A stretch of 40,742 nt of DNA from JBCAWW01 sp045106675 (GCA_045106675.1 JBGCFA010000199.1:1-40742); one strand, 5' to 3'; positions 25,259 to 33,770 are shown, counted from the first letter of the stretch. Notes: generated by a model from the letters alone, not told the origin. Translations and numbers: made by a program.

Positions 25259-26347
25259 TTACTGAACAATGATAGACTGATAATTGCTATAATATCTACC
25301 TTGGACCTTGACAAAATAAGTCCCGCTGGCCAATTCCGGGATCGCAATCTCAAAACTATTGAGGCCTGGGTTTAGTTGCTTTTCTCCTTCGTAGATGAGT
25401 TGTCCAGTAGTTGAAAAAAGTCGAATTGCGACCTCTTCATCCGTTTTGGTTTGGATATCGATACTAAACGATTCCCCTACTACCGGATTGGGATAAGGTT
25501 CACTGATCGTGAAACCAACATTGCTCGTCGCAAGCTCTACGATAGGAGAGTAATCAGCACTACCATCTAAATCGACCATCTTGAGGCGATAGTAATATTT
25601 TTTATTCTCAATGGCTGCTTGGTCAATGAATCGATAGTCTTGCGCTTCATTTGAGTTGCCTTGACCAGCGATCCATTCGATTTCAGCAAAAGGGATTCCT
25701 TCTTCGGCCCGTTCAATCGAGAAGCCATCAAAATTTTCTTCACGGGTGCTGGTCCATTCCAAGACCGCATCTCCTTTTTTCAATTGGGCATCAAAGGCAT
25801 ATAGCTCAATCGGGAGTGGGAGATCTCCAGTAGAAATAGCAGTACCATCATCCTGATAAGCCCAATCGACAAGTGTAAATGATGTACCATTGGCTGCAAC
25901 ATCGATTCTGATCCAACCAAATTTCAAGCCGCCATTATTGAAACGAACGGCAATAAACCCTCCGGTGGTATTGGGAAATTGTCCAGAGCTTGCATAGCCT
26001 AGATATTGAGAACGATATGAAGGAGCATTAAATACTCCCGCAGCAGTACTCACATTGACGCCAGAGCCATGTCTATTAACTTGCCAACCACCAGATCCTG
26101 CGATGGAGGCACTACCTGCTCCCTCAACAGAATTAATAACGGCGCCGCGGTTACGAATTTTTAATGATCCTCCACCGGGAGTAGGGATAGTGGCAGTCGC
26201 ATTGGCCATAGGCGTACCGCTCAAAGTACTATATTGGATAGTAGCTTGGGCTTGGTTGATACTGCCGACGATGGCACCACCTACGGCCATATAGTTTACA
26301 AGAGATTTCAAGAAAGAAGGAGAAAGACTAGTTTTTTTTGATTTCAT
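25259..26347 (-). CDS. T9SS cargo with a PEP-CTERM-cargo-like first domain
   Basis: 362 residues. The N-terminus (K-S-K-K-T-S-L-S-P-S-F, then Y-M-A-V-G-G-A-I-V-G-S-I-N-Q-A-Q-A) is a long signal peptide. Residues 37-185 have the look of PEP-CTERM-anchored extracellular proteins: G-G-F-I-A-V-R-F-N, F-G-W-I-R-I-D-V, then T-L-V-D-W-A-Y-Q-D-D-G-T-A-I-S-T-G. Residues 187-275 are a fibronectin-like 'VLEW' module common next to T9SS domains (L-P-I-E-L-Y-A-F-D-A-Q, A-V-L-E-W-T-S, E-N-F-D-G-F-S-I-E-R). The last 80 residues are a T9SS type A domain (I-S-E-P-Y-P-N-P, then L-A-S-G-T-Y-F-V-K-V). The ATG overlaps the stop of the upstream gene by 4 bp (ATGA), so translation is coupled. Confidence 0.9.
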   Translation of the reverse strand: MKSKKTSLSPSFLKSLVNYMAVGGAIVGSINQAQATIQYSTLSGTPMANATATIPTPGGGSLKIRNRGAVINSVEGAGSASIAGSGGWQVNRHGSGVNVSTAAGVFNAPSYRSQYLGYASSGQFPNTTGGFIAVRFNNGGLKFGWIRIDVAANGTSFTLVDWAYQDDGTAISTGDLPLPIELYAFDAQLKKGDAVLEWTSTREENFDGFSIERAEEGIPFAEIEWIAGQGNSNEAQDYRFIDQAAIENKKYYYRLKMVDLDGSADYSPIVELATSNVGFTISEPYPNPVVGESFSIDIQTKTDEEVAIRLFSTTGQLIYEGEKQLNPGLNSFEIAIPELASGTYFVKVQGRYYSNYQSIIVQ

Positions 26348-28920
26348 CTTAGTTCATTTTGTGATTGCTGCTGTTCTCTGTATAACTCAGGATTGACCAC
26401 TGCTGTCATTTTCTCTAATGCTAGCTGGCCTCCTAAAAATTCATTCACTGTGTATGCGGTGAAAAAAGGTTGATTGATCACGTCTTGATGGGCGACAAAG
26501 CAAACTTCAATATGAGATTGGGTGTTACACCAAGCTTTGACCTCTTTTACAGTCTTTTCAAAATTATCATGTAGATTATAGGGCATGACATTTTCGGGTA
26601 ATTGCCCTAGTCTAGCCAACATTTTTTGCTGGGATTGAACGATTTCGCGTATGTCCCGCTCCATGAAAATGACCTTATAGTGATAATTTAGTGGTAGGGA
26701 TTTTAGCAGTTGGGCGATCACCTTTAAGGCTTTTCCTTCGGCATGGGCGACCCAGCTTTTGTCTCGGCTAAGTCTTTTGACCGCTTCATGTTCATAGTAG
26801 CCCTTAGGATTACTCTCATCCGCTTCTCTTTGCTGATCAGTATATAACTCTATGCCACCCGCTTGCAGCATCTGCATCATCATAGACGTTCCGGCACGGG
26901 GTAAGCCAGAAACAATCGTAATCGTCCCCTTGACATGATGATTGATCGACGCCAAGATCGCATCCGCTTTGTCTGCTTGATCTAAATTATCGCGATAAAT
27001 TTGCGCCAACCAACGTCTGGCCTGATTCATCGTCGGCTCTAGCTTTAGACAAGTCGCAAAAGCTTCAGCCGCCACTTCGTATTGCTCTAACTTATTGAGT
27101 GCGACTCCTAAATAGTAATGCTGCTCAGGGACATGGTATTGCAATTCGATGGCACGCAATAATGCTTCAGCAGCGGCTTGTGGCTGATCTAAATAAATTT
27201 TCGCTAAGCCTACTCCATGCCAAGCGCTGGCACTTTCAGCATCGATTGCTAATTCTCGATTATATGCTGCGAGCGCATCATTCCACTTCTTCAGTTTCGA
27301 AAATGCACGCCCTAATTGCAGATTCAAACCCGCTTTTGTACTATCTTCTTTCTCAATAAGACGGAAGACCTTGAGTGCTTTATAGGTTTTATTTTCGGCT
27401 AATAAGAGTTTTCCTTCGAGCAGATGTATGGATGCTGCATCAATCGAGTCTGTCAATAATTCATGTAAATCTTCAAAAATAGCTCGCGCTTCTTTCAACT
27501 CATTGAGTTGGATGTAAGCATGAATCAGGTGCAAACCATAGCGATACTGCTCGGGATCTGATTGATGTAGTTTGCTCAATATTTGGACTGCTTCATCTAA
27601 CTGCTGATTGTGCAGATACGATTTGGCGAGGTAAAACTCGTTTTCATTGATTGTTTTTTGTACGCTATTACCTCCCTGATTGGCCGGATCTTCGATATAA
27701 CCCAATGCGACTAATTGCTCCAAAGCCTGTGCTTCAATCTCAGCATCAATTACCGTATCGCTATCATGCATGCCACTATCGCCTTCTATTTGATCCCAGC
27801 TAAGCACAGGAGGAGGGAGTTGAGTGTTTTTCAAAACGTTTGTCAACACTTTACCATCCATATCTTTGCCTACTGGTAAACCCAATAAGGAGAGTATAGT
27901 AGGTGTAATATCGAGCAGACTGGCCCCAACGATAGGAACACCAGCTTCGACACCAGGCCCTGCCATACAAATGATGCCATAAGGACTGTGTTCTGCTGCT
28001 GGGCCAGCGGGCTCATCTGGCAAATAAATCGGTCTAAGGTGATCGGCGTGAAAGCCATGATCTGAGATCAATATCACGGTAGTATCTGGACCAGCGAGCT
28101 TGCACAAACGCTCTAGCATCATATCATGGAATCGATACCCACCAGCCACGACTGACTGATATAAATCAAAATCCGCTTCGTCAATATGGGGCCTCCGAGG
28201 AGGATGATATCGCATAAAGCCATGACAGTAATGATCTATCGCGTCGAAATAGACAGCCGTTACATCCCAGTCTTCATGTTCAAGGATATGGGTAGCGGCT
28301 GCTTGAATCGTAGAACAATCAGCGGTTATCTGCGCTAGTGAGTCTAAGCGACGGTCTGTTTTCTGGTCTATTTCCCCTGCTCGGGGAACGAATGGCAAGA
28401 TATGTTGCTCCGTTAATTCGCCAGGATGGACCCTAAGTTTGGCGTAGAAGTCTGCTTTCTCCTCCGGATGAACGCTTCCTTTCATCAGCGGCCAAGGATC
28501 TCTAATATTGAGAGAAGGTGCTCTTTGATAAAAATTGGAAATCATCGTTCCATTTATCTTCTCCGCTGGATGACTTGGCCACCATCCTACGATATGAGTC
28601 TTAAAATTTTCCTGTGAGAGGATGTTCCAAAATGCTTTGGTTTTGCGACTGAGATTGGTGATCGGGCGAATGCCACTTCCGTCTGGCTTAGGTTCAGTGA
28701 AACCATGAATCCCATGTTTATAAGGCAGTTTGCCTGTTGCGATTGAGGTCCAGAGTATGGGAGAAAGCGGTGGATCCAAGGTAGCCAGCTTACCATGAGA
28801 ACCTTGCTGCATCATTTTTTGAAGCGTCGGCATATAACCAGCATCCATCAACGGATTGATGGTTTTCCAATCGGCAGCATCCCATCCAATCAATAGTACT
28901 TTGGGTTTATTTGCTTTCAT
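26344..28920 (-). CDS. Alkaline-phosphatase-superfamily / TPR / sulfotransferase fusion
   Basis: 858 residues in three parts. Residues 5-385: alkaline-phosphatase-superfamily phosphodiesterase/phosphoglyceromutase-like domain, with metal motifs L-I-G-W-D-A-A-D-W (D14), P-P-L-S-P-I-L-W-T-S (nucleophile probably S53), Y-F-D-A-I-D-H-Y-C-H-G and S-D-H-G-F-H-A-D-H. Residues 425-655: six or so TPRs. Residues 665-858: sulfotransferase-like domain with the PAPS P-loop V-S-G-L-P-R-A-G-T-S-M-M (671-679 core) and the later V-I-F-M-E-R-D-I-R-E. No signal peptide, so probably cytoplasmic. One chain therefore pairs a hydrolase of phospho- or sulfo-esters with a sulfuryl-transfer domain. It overlaps both neighbours (14 bp upstream, 4 bp downstream), so the three are one translational unit. 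Product and acceptor unknown. Confidence 0.9.
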   Translation of the reverse strand: MKANKPKVLLIGWDAADWKTINPLMDAGYMPTLQKMMQQGSHGKLATLDPPLSPILWTSIATGKLPYKHGIHGFTEPKPDGSGIRPITNLSRKTKAFWNILSQENFKTHIVGWWPSHPAEKINGTMISNFYQRAPSLNIRDPWPLMKGSVHPEEKADFYAKLRVHPGELTEQHILPFVPRAGEIDQKTDRRLDSLAQITADCSTIQAAATHILEHEDWDVTAVYFDAIDHYCHGFMRYHPPRRPHIDEADFDLYQSVVAGGYRFHDMMLERLCKLAGPDTTVILISDHGFHADHLRPIYLPDEPAGPAAEHSPYGIICMAGPGVEAGVPIVGASLLDITPTILSLLGLPVGKDMDGKVLTNVLKNTQLPPPVLSWDQIEGDSGMHDSDTVIDAEIEAQALEQLVALGYIEDPANQGGNSVQKTINENEFYLAKSYLHNQQLDEAVQILSKLHQSDPEQYRYGLHLIHAYIQLNELKEARAIFEDLHELLTDSIDAASIHLLEGKLLLAENKTYKALKVFRLIEKEDSTKAGLNLQLGRAFSKLKKWNDALAAYNRELAIDAESASAWHGVGLAKIYLDQPQAAAEALLRAIELQYHVPEQHYYLGVALNKLEQYEVAAEAFATCLKLEPTMNQARRWLAQIYRDNLDQADKADAILASINHHVKGTITIVSGLPRAGTSMMMQMLQAGGIELYTDQQREADESNPKGYYEHEAVKRLSRDKSWVAHAEGKALKVIAQLLKSLPLNYHYKVIFMERDIREIVQSQQKMLARLGQLPENVMPYNLHDNFEKTVKEVKAWCNTQSHIEVCFVAHQDVINQPFFTAYTVNEFLGGQLALEKMTAVVNPELYREQQQSQNELR

Positions 28921-29158
28921 CTTGAGATGGGGTTAAAGATGAATAATAGGTATCAAGCGTACTGCTTTGTTGTGTATTTGCTCGCTTTTTATTGCGCCAA
29001 AGCATTAGCCCTGTATAGCCTAAAGCTAATAAGCCTAAAGACCCACTTTCAGGGATCTCAATTTCTTTTCCTTCTTGATCGAATAGTGCAGTTTGAGTGT
29101 TCGCTTGTAAAGGATTCTCGGCTAGAGAATTAACCTCTGCTAGGGTATATTTTTTCAT
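28907..29158 (-). CDS. Short protein with a PEP-CTERM-like sorting segment
   Basis: 83 residues. No signal peptide (M-K-K-Y-T-L-A-E-V-N-S-L-A-E-N). Residues 34-62 read I-P-E-S-G-S-L-G-L-L-A-L-G, a hydrophobic stretch to L-M-L-W, then R-N-K-K-R. This is the three-part design of PEP-CTERM/exosortase signals: a Pro-Glu motif, a transmembrane helix and a basic cluster. It also recalls the PID-CTERM-type signals seen in Bacteroidota. Unlike those, about 25 polar residues follow the basic cluster, overlapping the next gene's start. It is the first gene of the three-gene unit. It may be a small membrane anchor or substrate-like peptide; no exosortase gene is in the window. Confidence 0.75.
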   Translation of the reverse strand: MKKYTLAEVNSLAENPLQANTQTALFDQEGKEIEIPESGSLGLLALGYTGLMLWRNKKRANTQQSSTLDTYYSSLTPSQDESK

Positions 29159-29558
29159 ATCTGGGCCAAATGTTTTTTGATTAAGTAGATCGTAAACAAA
29201 CTTAACCGAGGCCCGATAATTATAAAATTCTTCTGCCTGTATGTTTCTTACATATATATATATCCATCGGGAAATATATTTTTTCCAAATTAAACATCAC
29301 TCACCCTCCCTTCTAAATAGCCAAAAGATCGCTTAGCATTGACATACGCAATCATTGAGCGATGCCTATGCATCAGCTACTTACGATACCATAAATGGAT
29401 AGTTATGATTAGGGACAAACTCCGCCTAACCAAAAACAGAGCTTTCTTACATAAGAAGATTTAGACATTTGCATGTCTATGAAGAAGTTATATTCTGCTA
29501 CTAACAATAAGATGTTGAAATACACATAAAAGACTTAGCACAAGTTTTGCGCCCACAC
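29159..29558. other. 400-bp AT-rich intergenic region
   Basis: No ORF worth calling. It must hold the promoter of the three-gene minus-strand unit. It contains an (AT) run around 29252-29263, a spaced inverted repeat ATCGCT/AGCGAT near 29330-29363 and a small AGACAT/ATGTCT hairpin at 29463-29478. A weak hairpin (GCGCAA/TTGTGC, about 29539-29553) lies just after the stop of the DUF4230-like gene and could end that operon. No Bacteroidota-type -33/-7 pair with correct spacing was found by eye. Confidence 0.4.
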
Positions 29559-30845
29559 CTAGTTCAATACTTGTTCCTTGAACTCATACCAGGTTGAAAA
29601 ATTTTGACGGCATAATAAAAGTCCATCTAATTCCTTGATGAACTTTTTCCATTCGGCTTTACGTGTCGCAACCGATACTTCTTCGTTTTCGGAAGCTTGA
29701 GTGTCACGAGCATAACGTGTCGTCAGACTATCGACATCTACTCTAGTAAGACAATAACCATCAGAGGTAAGAGCTTGACCAAAACTATATAACTTAGTGG
29801 GTACCAACTCTACAGCTTGTAGCTTTAAAGCACTATCAGGCTCCACTAATTGAAATAATTGTAGGAGGGAGCGTTCCGCGGAGACGCGGGCTGAATCTAA
29901 AATATTGCGCTTAAAAGCTTCTTGCAGTAGTTCAAATTTAGTTTCTCGTTTGGCATCATCAATGGCCCAAAAAGGTATCCTTTTCTTATCTCGATTAGCA
30001 CCAGTGCCGGTATCTAGTTTCTCAACATCTTTGCCATCAATCCGTGCTCGCAATAATTCAAAGCCTGGTGAACCATTTTTGTAGCCCTTACTAGGGGGAA
30101 TAAACCAAGGATTGATATCGGCATTGAGGATCTCAGGATTGACATCATAAATAAACAGCGTGTCATTGCTACGCACAAGTTGATCATCAGTCAACTTCCC
30201 TAAACGATAACCCGCTTTGACCCAACCACGACCGAGATAGGTGAGTTCCAATTCGAATTCAAGGGCTTCGCGAGTCTGTAAGGCTGTTGCACTACGCGAC
30301 TTGGCAAAAAAATTATCTATCCCTCTGGCTCTCGCCGGATCACGCCTGAAAGCAGCCCAATTGGTAATTTGCACAAATTTGCAAAATTCAAGATCATCGC
30401 TAAACTCCATATTCGCAATTTGCTTGAGTCCATGGAAATTTTCGGATTCATGAATCGGAAGGTGCTCTAGATCATTCAGGGTTTCTTTCCAAGCTCTTTT
30501 GGGGTCTAGTTTTTTATTAAATAAGCCTCTGGGGATATTATTTTCTTCATAAAGCTCCTGGATCTGGGTATAGAGAGCATTGTAATATTTCTCGAGATCG
30601 TCATTGGTTTCAGCTTTATTGCCACGTACGAGCGGATGGATGACTTCTCCATAAAACTCCGCGGAGATCAATTCACCGATCCCATTGATTTCTTTGATCG
30701 ACAATGGTGATTCAGCGATGGTTACCTTTTCCGAACTGAATAGCTTACCAAAAAATCCTTTTGGTACTAAAAAGATGACGCCAAGCGCTAATACCGCTAT
30801 CACGACAATCATACCGATGAGCCATTTTATTTCATCTGTAAACAT
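29559..30845 (-). CDS. Membrane-anchored DUF4230-like protein
   Basis: 428 residues. Residues 8-28 form one transmembrane helix near the N-terminus (I-G-M-I-V-V-I-A-V-L-A-L-G-V-I-F-L-V). The domain that follows opens P-L-S-I-K-E-I-N-G-I-G-E-L-I-S-A-E-F-Y-G, as DUF4230 domains do, and continues with mixed alpha/beta sequence up to a region rich in W and F. No enzymatic motif is visible. The gene upstream by 24 bp encodes a lipoprotein with a clearer DUF4230 domain, so the two are probably tandem divergent members acting together in the envelope. The family function is not established. A hairpin-AACG copy (29872-29889) lies in the coding sequence. Confidence 0.75.
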   Translation of the reverse strand: MFTDEIKWLIGMIVVIAVLALGVIFLVPKGFFGKLFSSEKVTIAESPLSIKEINGIGELISAEFYGEVIHPLVRGNKAETNDDLEKYYNALYTQIQELYEENNIPRGLFNKKLDPKRAWKETLNDLEHLPIHESENFHGLKQIANMEFSDDLEFCKFVQITNWAAFRRDPARARGIDNFFAKSRSATALQTREALEFELELTYLGRGWVKAGYRLGKLTDDQLVRSNDTLFIYDVNPEILNADINPWFIPPSKGYKNGSPGFELLRARIDGKDVEKLDTGTGANRDKKRIPFWAIDDAKRETKFELLQEAFKRNILDSARVSAERSLLQLFQLVEPDSALKLQAVELVPTKLYSFGQALTSDGYCLTRVDVDSLTTRYARDTQASENEEVSVATRKAEWKKFIKELDGLLLCRQNFSTWYEFKEQVLN

Positions 30846-30869
30846 GGGACTTTCGTTTAGGGTGTGTGT

Positions 30870-31505
30870 TTAGTTTCCAGAAATAATGTTACGGATGTTT
30901 TCCCAAGCTTCTTGATAAGCTTCGGCGGGGCTATAATCCATAGGTTCAAACTCTAAATAAACCTCATCATAACCTGCCGCTTTGAGTAAACCACCTAGCA
31001 TCACGCGGGTACGTTTTTGGGCAGTTTTTTCGATCCCTAAAAATTGCATATCACGACGAATCGCAAGTTCACCCATGCGATAAAAACGCTCCAAATCATC
31101 TAGCGTCAAACGGTTAGCGCGATTGCTTTCGTAATAATTAAAATCGATTTTGAAGTTCTCCGCAGGATAGGAAAAATTTAAAATTTCGACTGCGGGGAGA
31201 TGGATACTAATACGCTTGCCCTCTATTTTTATATCGTCCTGTTTGATCTTTTGCAAGTCAATGCCGGCTTTAATCCGCGCTTCTGTTTCAGCTAAAAAAT
31301 CGGAATCTTTTAATTTAAGTCCTACAACTCGTTTTTCTTTAGTGCCGAGGATAATTTTGCTGACCACGTACTCTACTGTTGCGAGTTGGGCCGCGGCCTG
31401 CACCTGACTTACCACTAAAGCTCTGTTAGGCTGTGAATTGCAGGCACAAAGCAATATTGCGGTAGCGCATGTCAGGAAGGTATTCCGGACAAATGAATAT
31501 AGCAT
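30870..31505 (-). CDS. DUF4230 lipoprotein
   Basis: 211 residues from ATG at 31505. A longer frame to 31562 would overlap the previous gene and would not start at the lipoprotein signal. M-L-Y-S-F-V-R-N-T-F ends in L-L-C-A-C, lipidating C22. The DUF4230 domain covers residues 30-205: Q-V-Q-A-A-A-Q-L-A-T-V-E-Y, then A-E-T-E-A-R-I-K-A-G-I-D-L, I-K-I-E-G-K-R-I-S-I-H-L-P and the C-terminal Y-D-E-V-Y-L-E-F. DUF4230 proteins are widespread in Bacteroidota and Firmicutes without known activity. It lies between the DUF2851 gene and the membrane DUF4230-like gene, all on one strand with gaps of 31 and 24 bp. Confidence 0.85.
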   Translation of the reverse strand: MLYSFVRNTFLTCATAILLCACNSQPNRALVVSQVQAAAQLATVEYVVSKIILGTKEKRVVGLKLKDSDFLAETEARIKAGIDLQKIKQDDIKIEGKRISIHLPAVEILNFSYPAENFKIDFNYYESNRANRLTLDDLERFYRMGELAIRRDMQFLGIEKTAQKRTRVMLGGLLKAAGYDEVYLEFEPMDYSPAEAYQEAWENIRNIISGN

Positions 31506-31536
31506 TTTAAGGCAATTTATGGGTGTCTGAGGGAAT

Positions 31537-32835
31537 TTAGATTGTTTTTGGAGAGGAAACAAGTAGGCTTTGCCCTATTTGACAATCTAAACAATGCTTC
31601 TCTAAACAATAGTTCCGATACAAATGTAAAAGCCCCTGCGAAAAGAAGGCATTTTCGTTCGGAAACTCTAAGTCTTCCATCAGACGAGTATAGCGATTAT
31701 TTTCAGATTTTATGCTGCTGAGATAACGCTCAAAATGATCGGCCTTTAGCGTTCCGTGACTACGGTGATATAAAAATGAAATCGGCGCTACAAAATTGAG
31801 TAACAAACTATCTAAGTGGTTTTTTCCGAGCTTTTTTTTACTCGTTCTTGTTATTGCGCCAAAACGAGTATGGCTTTGCCAATAAGGGGAACAGACTATT
31901 TGCTTATGTAAGTCTAATAATTGTCCTGGCTCCAACAACATATCTGTTATGCCCTGATAATGAGCCAATAAAGCCAGCACTTGCGAAATGCGAATCGTCG
32001 GAAAATTTGCCGGACGCATACGCGAAAACTTAATTAAAATCGGAGCTCGATTTTTTAATTTATGCTTGGCACTATAAAATCCCCAATGCTTTTTCAATTG
32101 CATAAAATAGGCATCTTCAACTGATCCATCTAGCATTCCCAAGGCACCAAATAATAGTGCTTCCCCGATTTCTGGATCAGATTTATAGTTTTGTACTATT
32201 TTATATGGCACTCTTTCGGCAAGCTCTAAAAAGCTTTGCCCATTGACCGGACCTCCCATTTGCTTAAGCAGAGCCTCCCAACAAATTTGGGCCCAATCTC
32301 CAGCAGTTTCAGTCAATCGTTTTTCCCAATATTGGGCTTTAATTTCCATTCGCTCGACTGCCATACGCTCCACCCATCGGCGTTTATAACTCATTGGCAC
32401 CGTAGGGAGGAGATCCTTGCAGGGAACGCCATGGATAGTCTCTTTGAGTCGCAAATAGCGGCGGATCACCACCGCTTTGAGATAGGGTTCGATTTCGACT
32501 TCCGGTATCGCAGTTCCATCTTCCCTTAGGACCTGTCGACCATCGCTTTTCAAGACAATATGCAAAACAGTCTGATTATAAAGAGGATCGATATGATGCT
32601 TATGTAGATACCAGTCTTTAGTACGTATATGTATTTCCACCATTCCTGCCAAACTCAGTCCGTCCAATACGATCCGAGCATGCGAAAAGTCTGGGCCTTG
32701 ATCATGATTCCAAACTCCTGGATTACGGACTTCAACTTTTCGCCCATCGGTTGTAAGCAAGGTCAAAGGCTCGTATTGTCTCGTACGCCACACAAAATGC
32801 AGGAAGTCTTCCGGCAGGGAAGCAAAAGTTTTCAT
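31537..32835 (-). CDS. DUF2851 family protein
   Basis: 432 residues, soluble. The start M-K-T-F-A-S-L-P-E-D-F-L-H-F-V-W and the segment N-P-G-V-W-N-H-D-Q-G-P-D-F-S-H-A-R-I are the family hallmark. G-M-V-E-I-H-I-R-T-K-D-W and H-I-D-P-L-Y-N-Q-T-V-L-H-I-V follow. The end carries cysteines in Y-C-L-E-K-H-C-L-D-C-Q-I-G, a possible metal site. The H/D/E-rich motifs look like an enzyme of unknown activity; some relatives are noted as having nuclease-like pattern. First gene of the DUF4230 operon. A hairpin-AACGC element with stem CCGT/ACGG is inside the coding sequence (31750-31765). Confidence 0.9.
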   Translation of the reverse strand: MKTFASLPEDFLHFVWRTRQYEPLTLLTTDGRKVEVRNPGVWNHDQGPDFSHARIVLDGLSLAGMVEIHIRTKDWYLHKHHIDPLYNQTVLHIVLKSDGRQVLREDGTAIPEVEIEPYLKAVVIRRYLRLKETIHGVPCKDLLPTVPMSYKRRWVERMAVERMEIKAQYWEKRLTETAGDWAQICWEALLKQMGGPVNGQSFLELAERVPYKIVQNYKSDPEIGEALLFGALGMLDGSVEDAYFMQLKKHWGFYSAKHKLKNRAPILIKFSRMRPANFPTIRISQVLALLAHYQGITDMLLEPGQLLDLHKQIVCSPYWQSHTRFGAITRTSKKKLGKNHLDSLLLNFVAPISFLYHRSHGTLKADHFERYLSSIKSENNRYTRLMEDLEFPNENAFFSQGLLHLYRNYCLEKHCLDCQIGQSLLVSSPKTI

Positions 32836-32844
32836 GGTATAGCA

Positions 32845-32888
32845 ATAAAAAATCGGTCGTGCATCTCTAAAGAGAGAAACACGACCGA
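32845..32888 (-). terminator. Rho-independent terminator of the histone-like gene
   Basis: On the minus strand, tcggtcgtg and cacgaccga pair, with an inner TCTCT/AGAGA stem, and are followed by ATTTTTTATT. It lies about 50 bp after the stop of the AT-hook gene and just upstream of the DUF2851 start. Confidence 0.88.
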
Positions 32889-32936
32889 CGAAGTCAAGAT
32901 TTTTTAAATAAACGGTAGCCGCTTTTAAGTAAGCGG

Positions 32937-33752
32937 TTATACTACCATATAGCCCGTTTTATTTTCAGGAGTTTTACCCTTTTTGAGGACATTTCTTTTG
33001 TTAGTCAATTTGTGCAGTACGTTAGAAACTTTAGCGTTGACCTGTTTCATTTCCATACCTTTTTTTAGGCTACCCGCCCTTTTATTTACCAAAGTATCCA
33101 ATTCAGAGCGAGTCAATACTCTATTCGCAGTTTTTACTGAATTGAACACTAGTTGATCCCAATCAGACAGTTTATATCCTTTCTCATTATCCTTAGCAGT
33201 TACTTTCTTAGCTGTTGCCTTTTTGGCCGCAGTTTTTTTCGCTGGAGTCTTTTTAACAGGAGTTTTTGCTTTAGGAGTTGCTTTAGGAGTTGCTTTAGCC
33301 GTAGTTTTTGTCGCTGGAGTTTTTGCCTTAACTACACCATTGGTGGTAGTTTTAGCAGCAGTAGCACTTATTGGATTTTTGCGAGGACGGCCACGACGAC
33401 CAGCTGGCTTTTTAGCTACAGGAGCTTCTGCTTTAGGAGTAGTTTCAGTCTTGCTTGTTGCAACTGATACTGCTACTGGTGTCTTACGAGGGCGACCACG
33501 ACGACCAGCTGGCTTTTTAGCGGCTGGAGTAGCCACTTTTTTAGCCGCTGGAGAAGCGGTTTTTTTAATTATAGTGGTAGCAGATTTTTTAGGTGCCACT
33601 TTTGCGGCAGCCCGTACTTCTTTTAAATCTGATTTCAAGGTTTTAAGAGTTGTCTCAAAATCATTAATCTGAAATCTTAATTTAGAAACACTCGACTCAT
33701 ATGTAGCAATAAGATCAAGTAGTTGAAATTCAGTAAGTTTCACTTTACTCAT
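32937..33752 (-). CDS. Histone H1-like / AT-hook DNA-binding protein with a C-terminal winged-helix-like domain
   Basis: 271 residues, very basic. Residues 1-50 form a coiled coil (L-L-D-L-I-A-T-Y-E-S-S-V-S-K-L-R). Residues 50-185 are a Lys/Ala/Pro/Thr low-complexity tail like H1 (A-K-K-T-P-A-K-K-T-A-A-K-K). Inside it are two AT-hooks, G-R-R-G-R-P-R-K at 83-90 and 118-125, each in the same repeat A-K-K-P-A-G-R-R-G-R-P-R-K-x-P. Residues 190-271 form a small helical domain (L-S-D-W-D-Q-L-V-F-N-S-V, R-V-L-T-R-S-E-L-D-T-L-V-N-K). AT-hooks bind the minor groove of A/T-rich DNA, so this is a nucleoid protein or global regulator. A series of AATTAAAAAA words lies upstream, which could be its own targets. 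It ends at a strong terminator. Confidence 0.9.
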   Translation of the reverse strand: MSKVKLTEFQLLDLIATYESSVSKLRFQINDFETTLKTLKSDLKEVRAAAKVAPKKSATTIIKKTASPAAKKVATPAAKKPAGRRGRPRKTPVAVSVATSKTETTPKAEAPVAKKPAGRRGRPRKNPISATAAKTTTNGVVKAKTPATKTTAKATPKATPKAKTPVKKTPAKKTAAKKATAKKVTAKDNEKGYKLSDWDQLVFNSVKTANRVLTRSELDTLVNKRAGSLKKGMEMKQVNAKVSNVLHKLTNKRNVLKKGKTPENKTGYMVV

Positions 33753-33770
33753 ACCGTGTAAACTGTTTTA

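Noticed and set aside
29159..29558. Possible tRNA or small RNA in the 400-bp gap
   Set aside because: No cloverleaf, no conserved T-loop sequence and no strong hairpin; only weak A/T-rich repeats.
33268..33510. Short tandem repeats that could suggest a CRISPR or VNTR array
   Set aside because: They are in frame within the Lys/Ala/Pro-rich coding sequence, with no spacer-repeat structure.
33223..33672. 149-residue plus-strand frame antisense to the AT-hook gene
   Set aside because: Its Val/Ala/Gly-rich repeats mirror the Lys/Ala/Pro repeats of the real gene on the other strand; no independent signal of coding.
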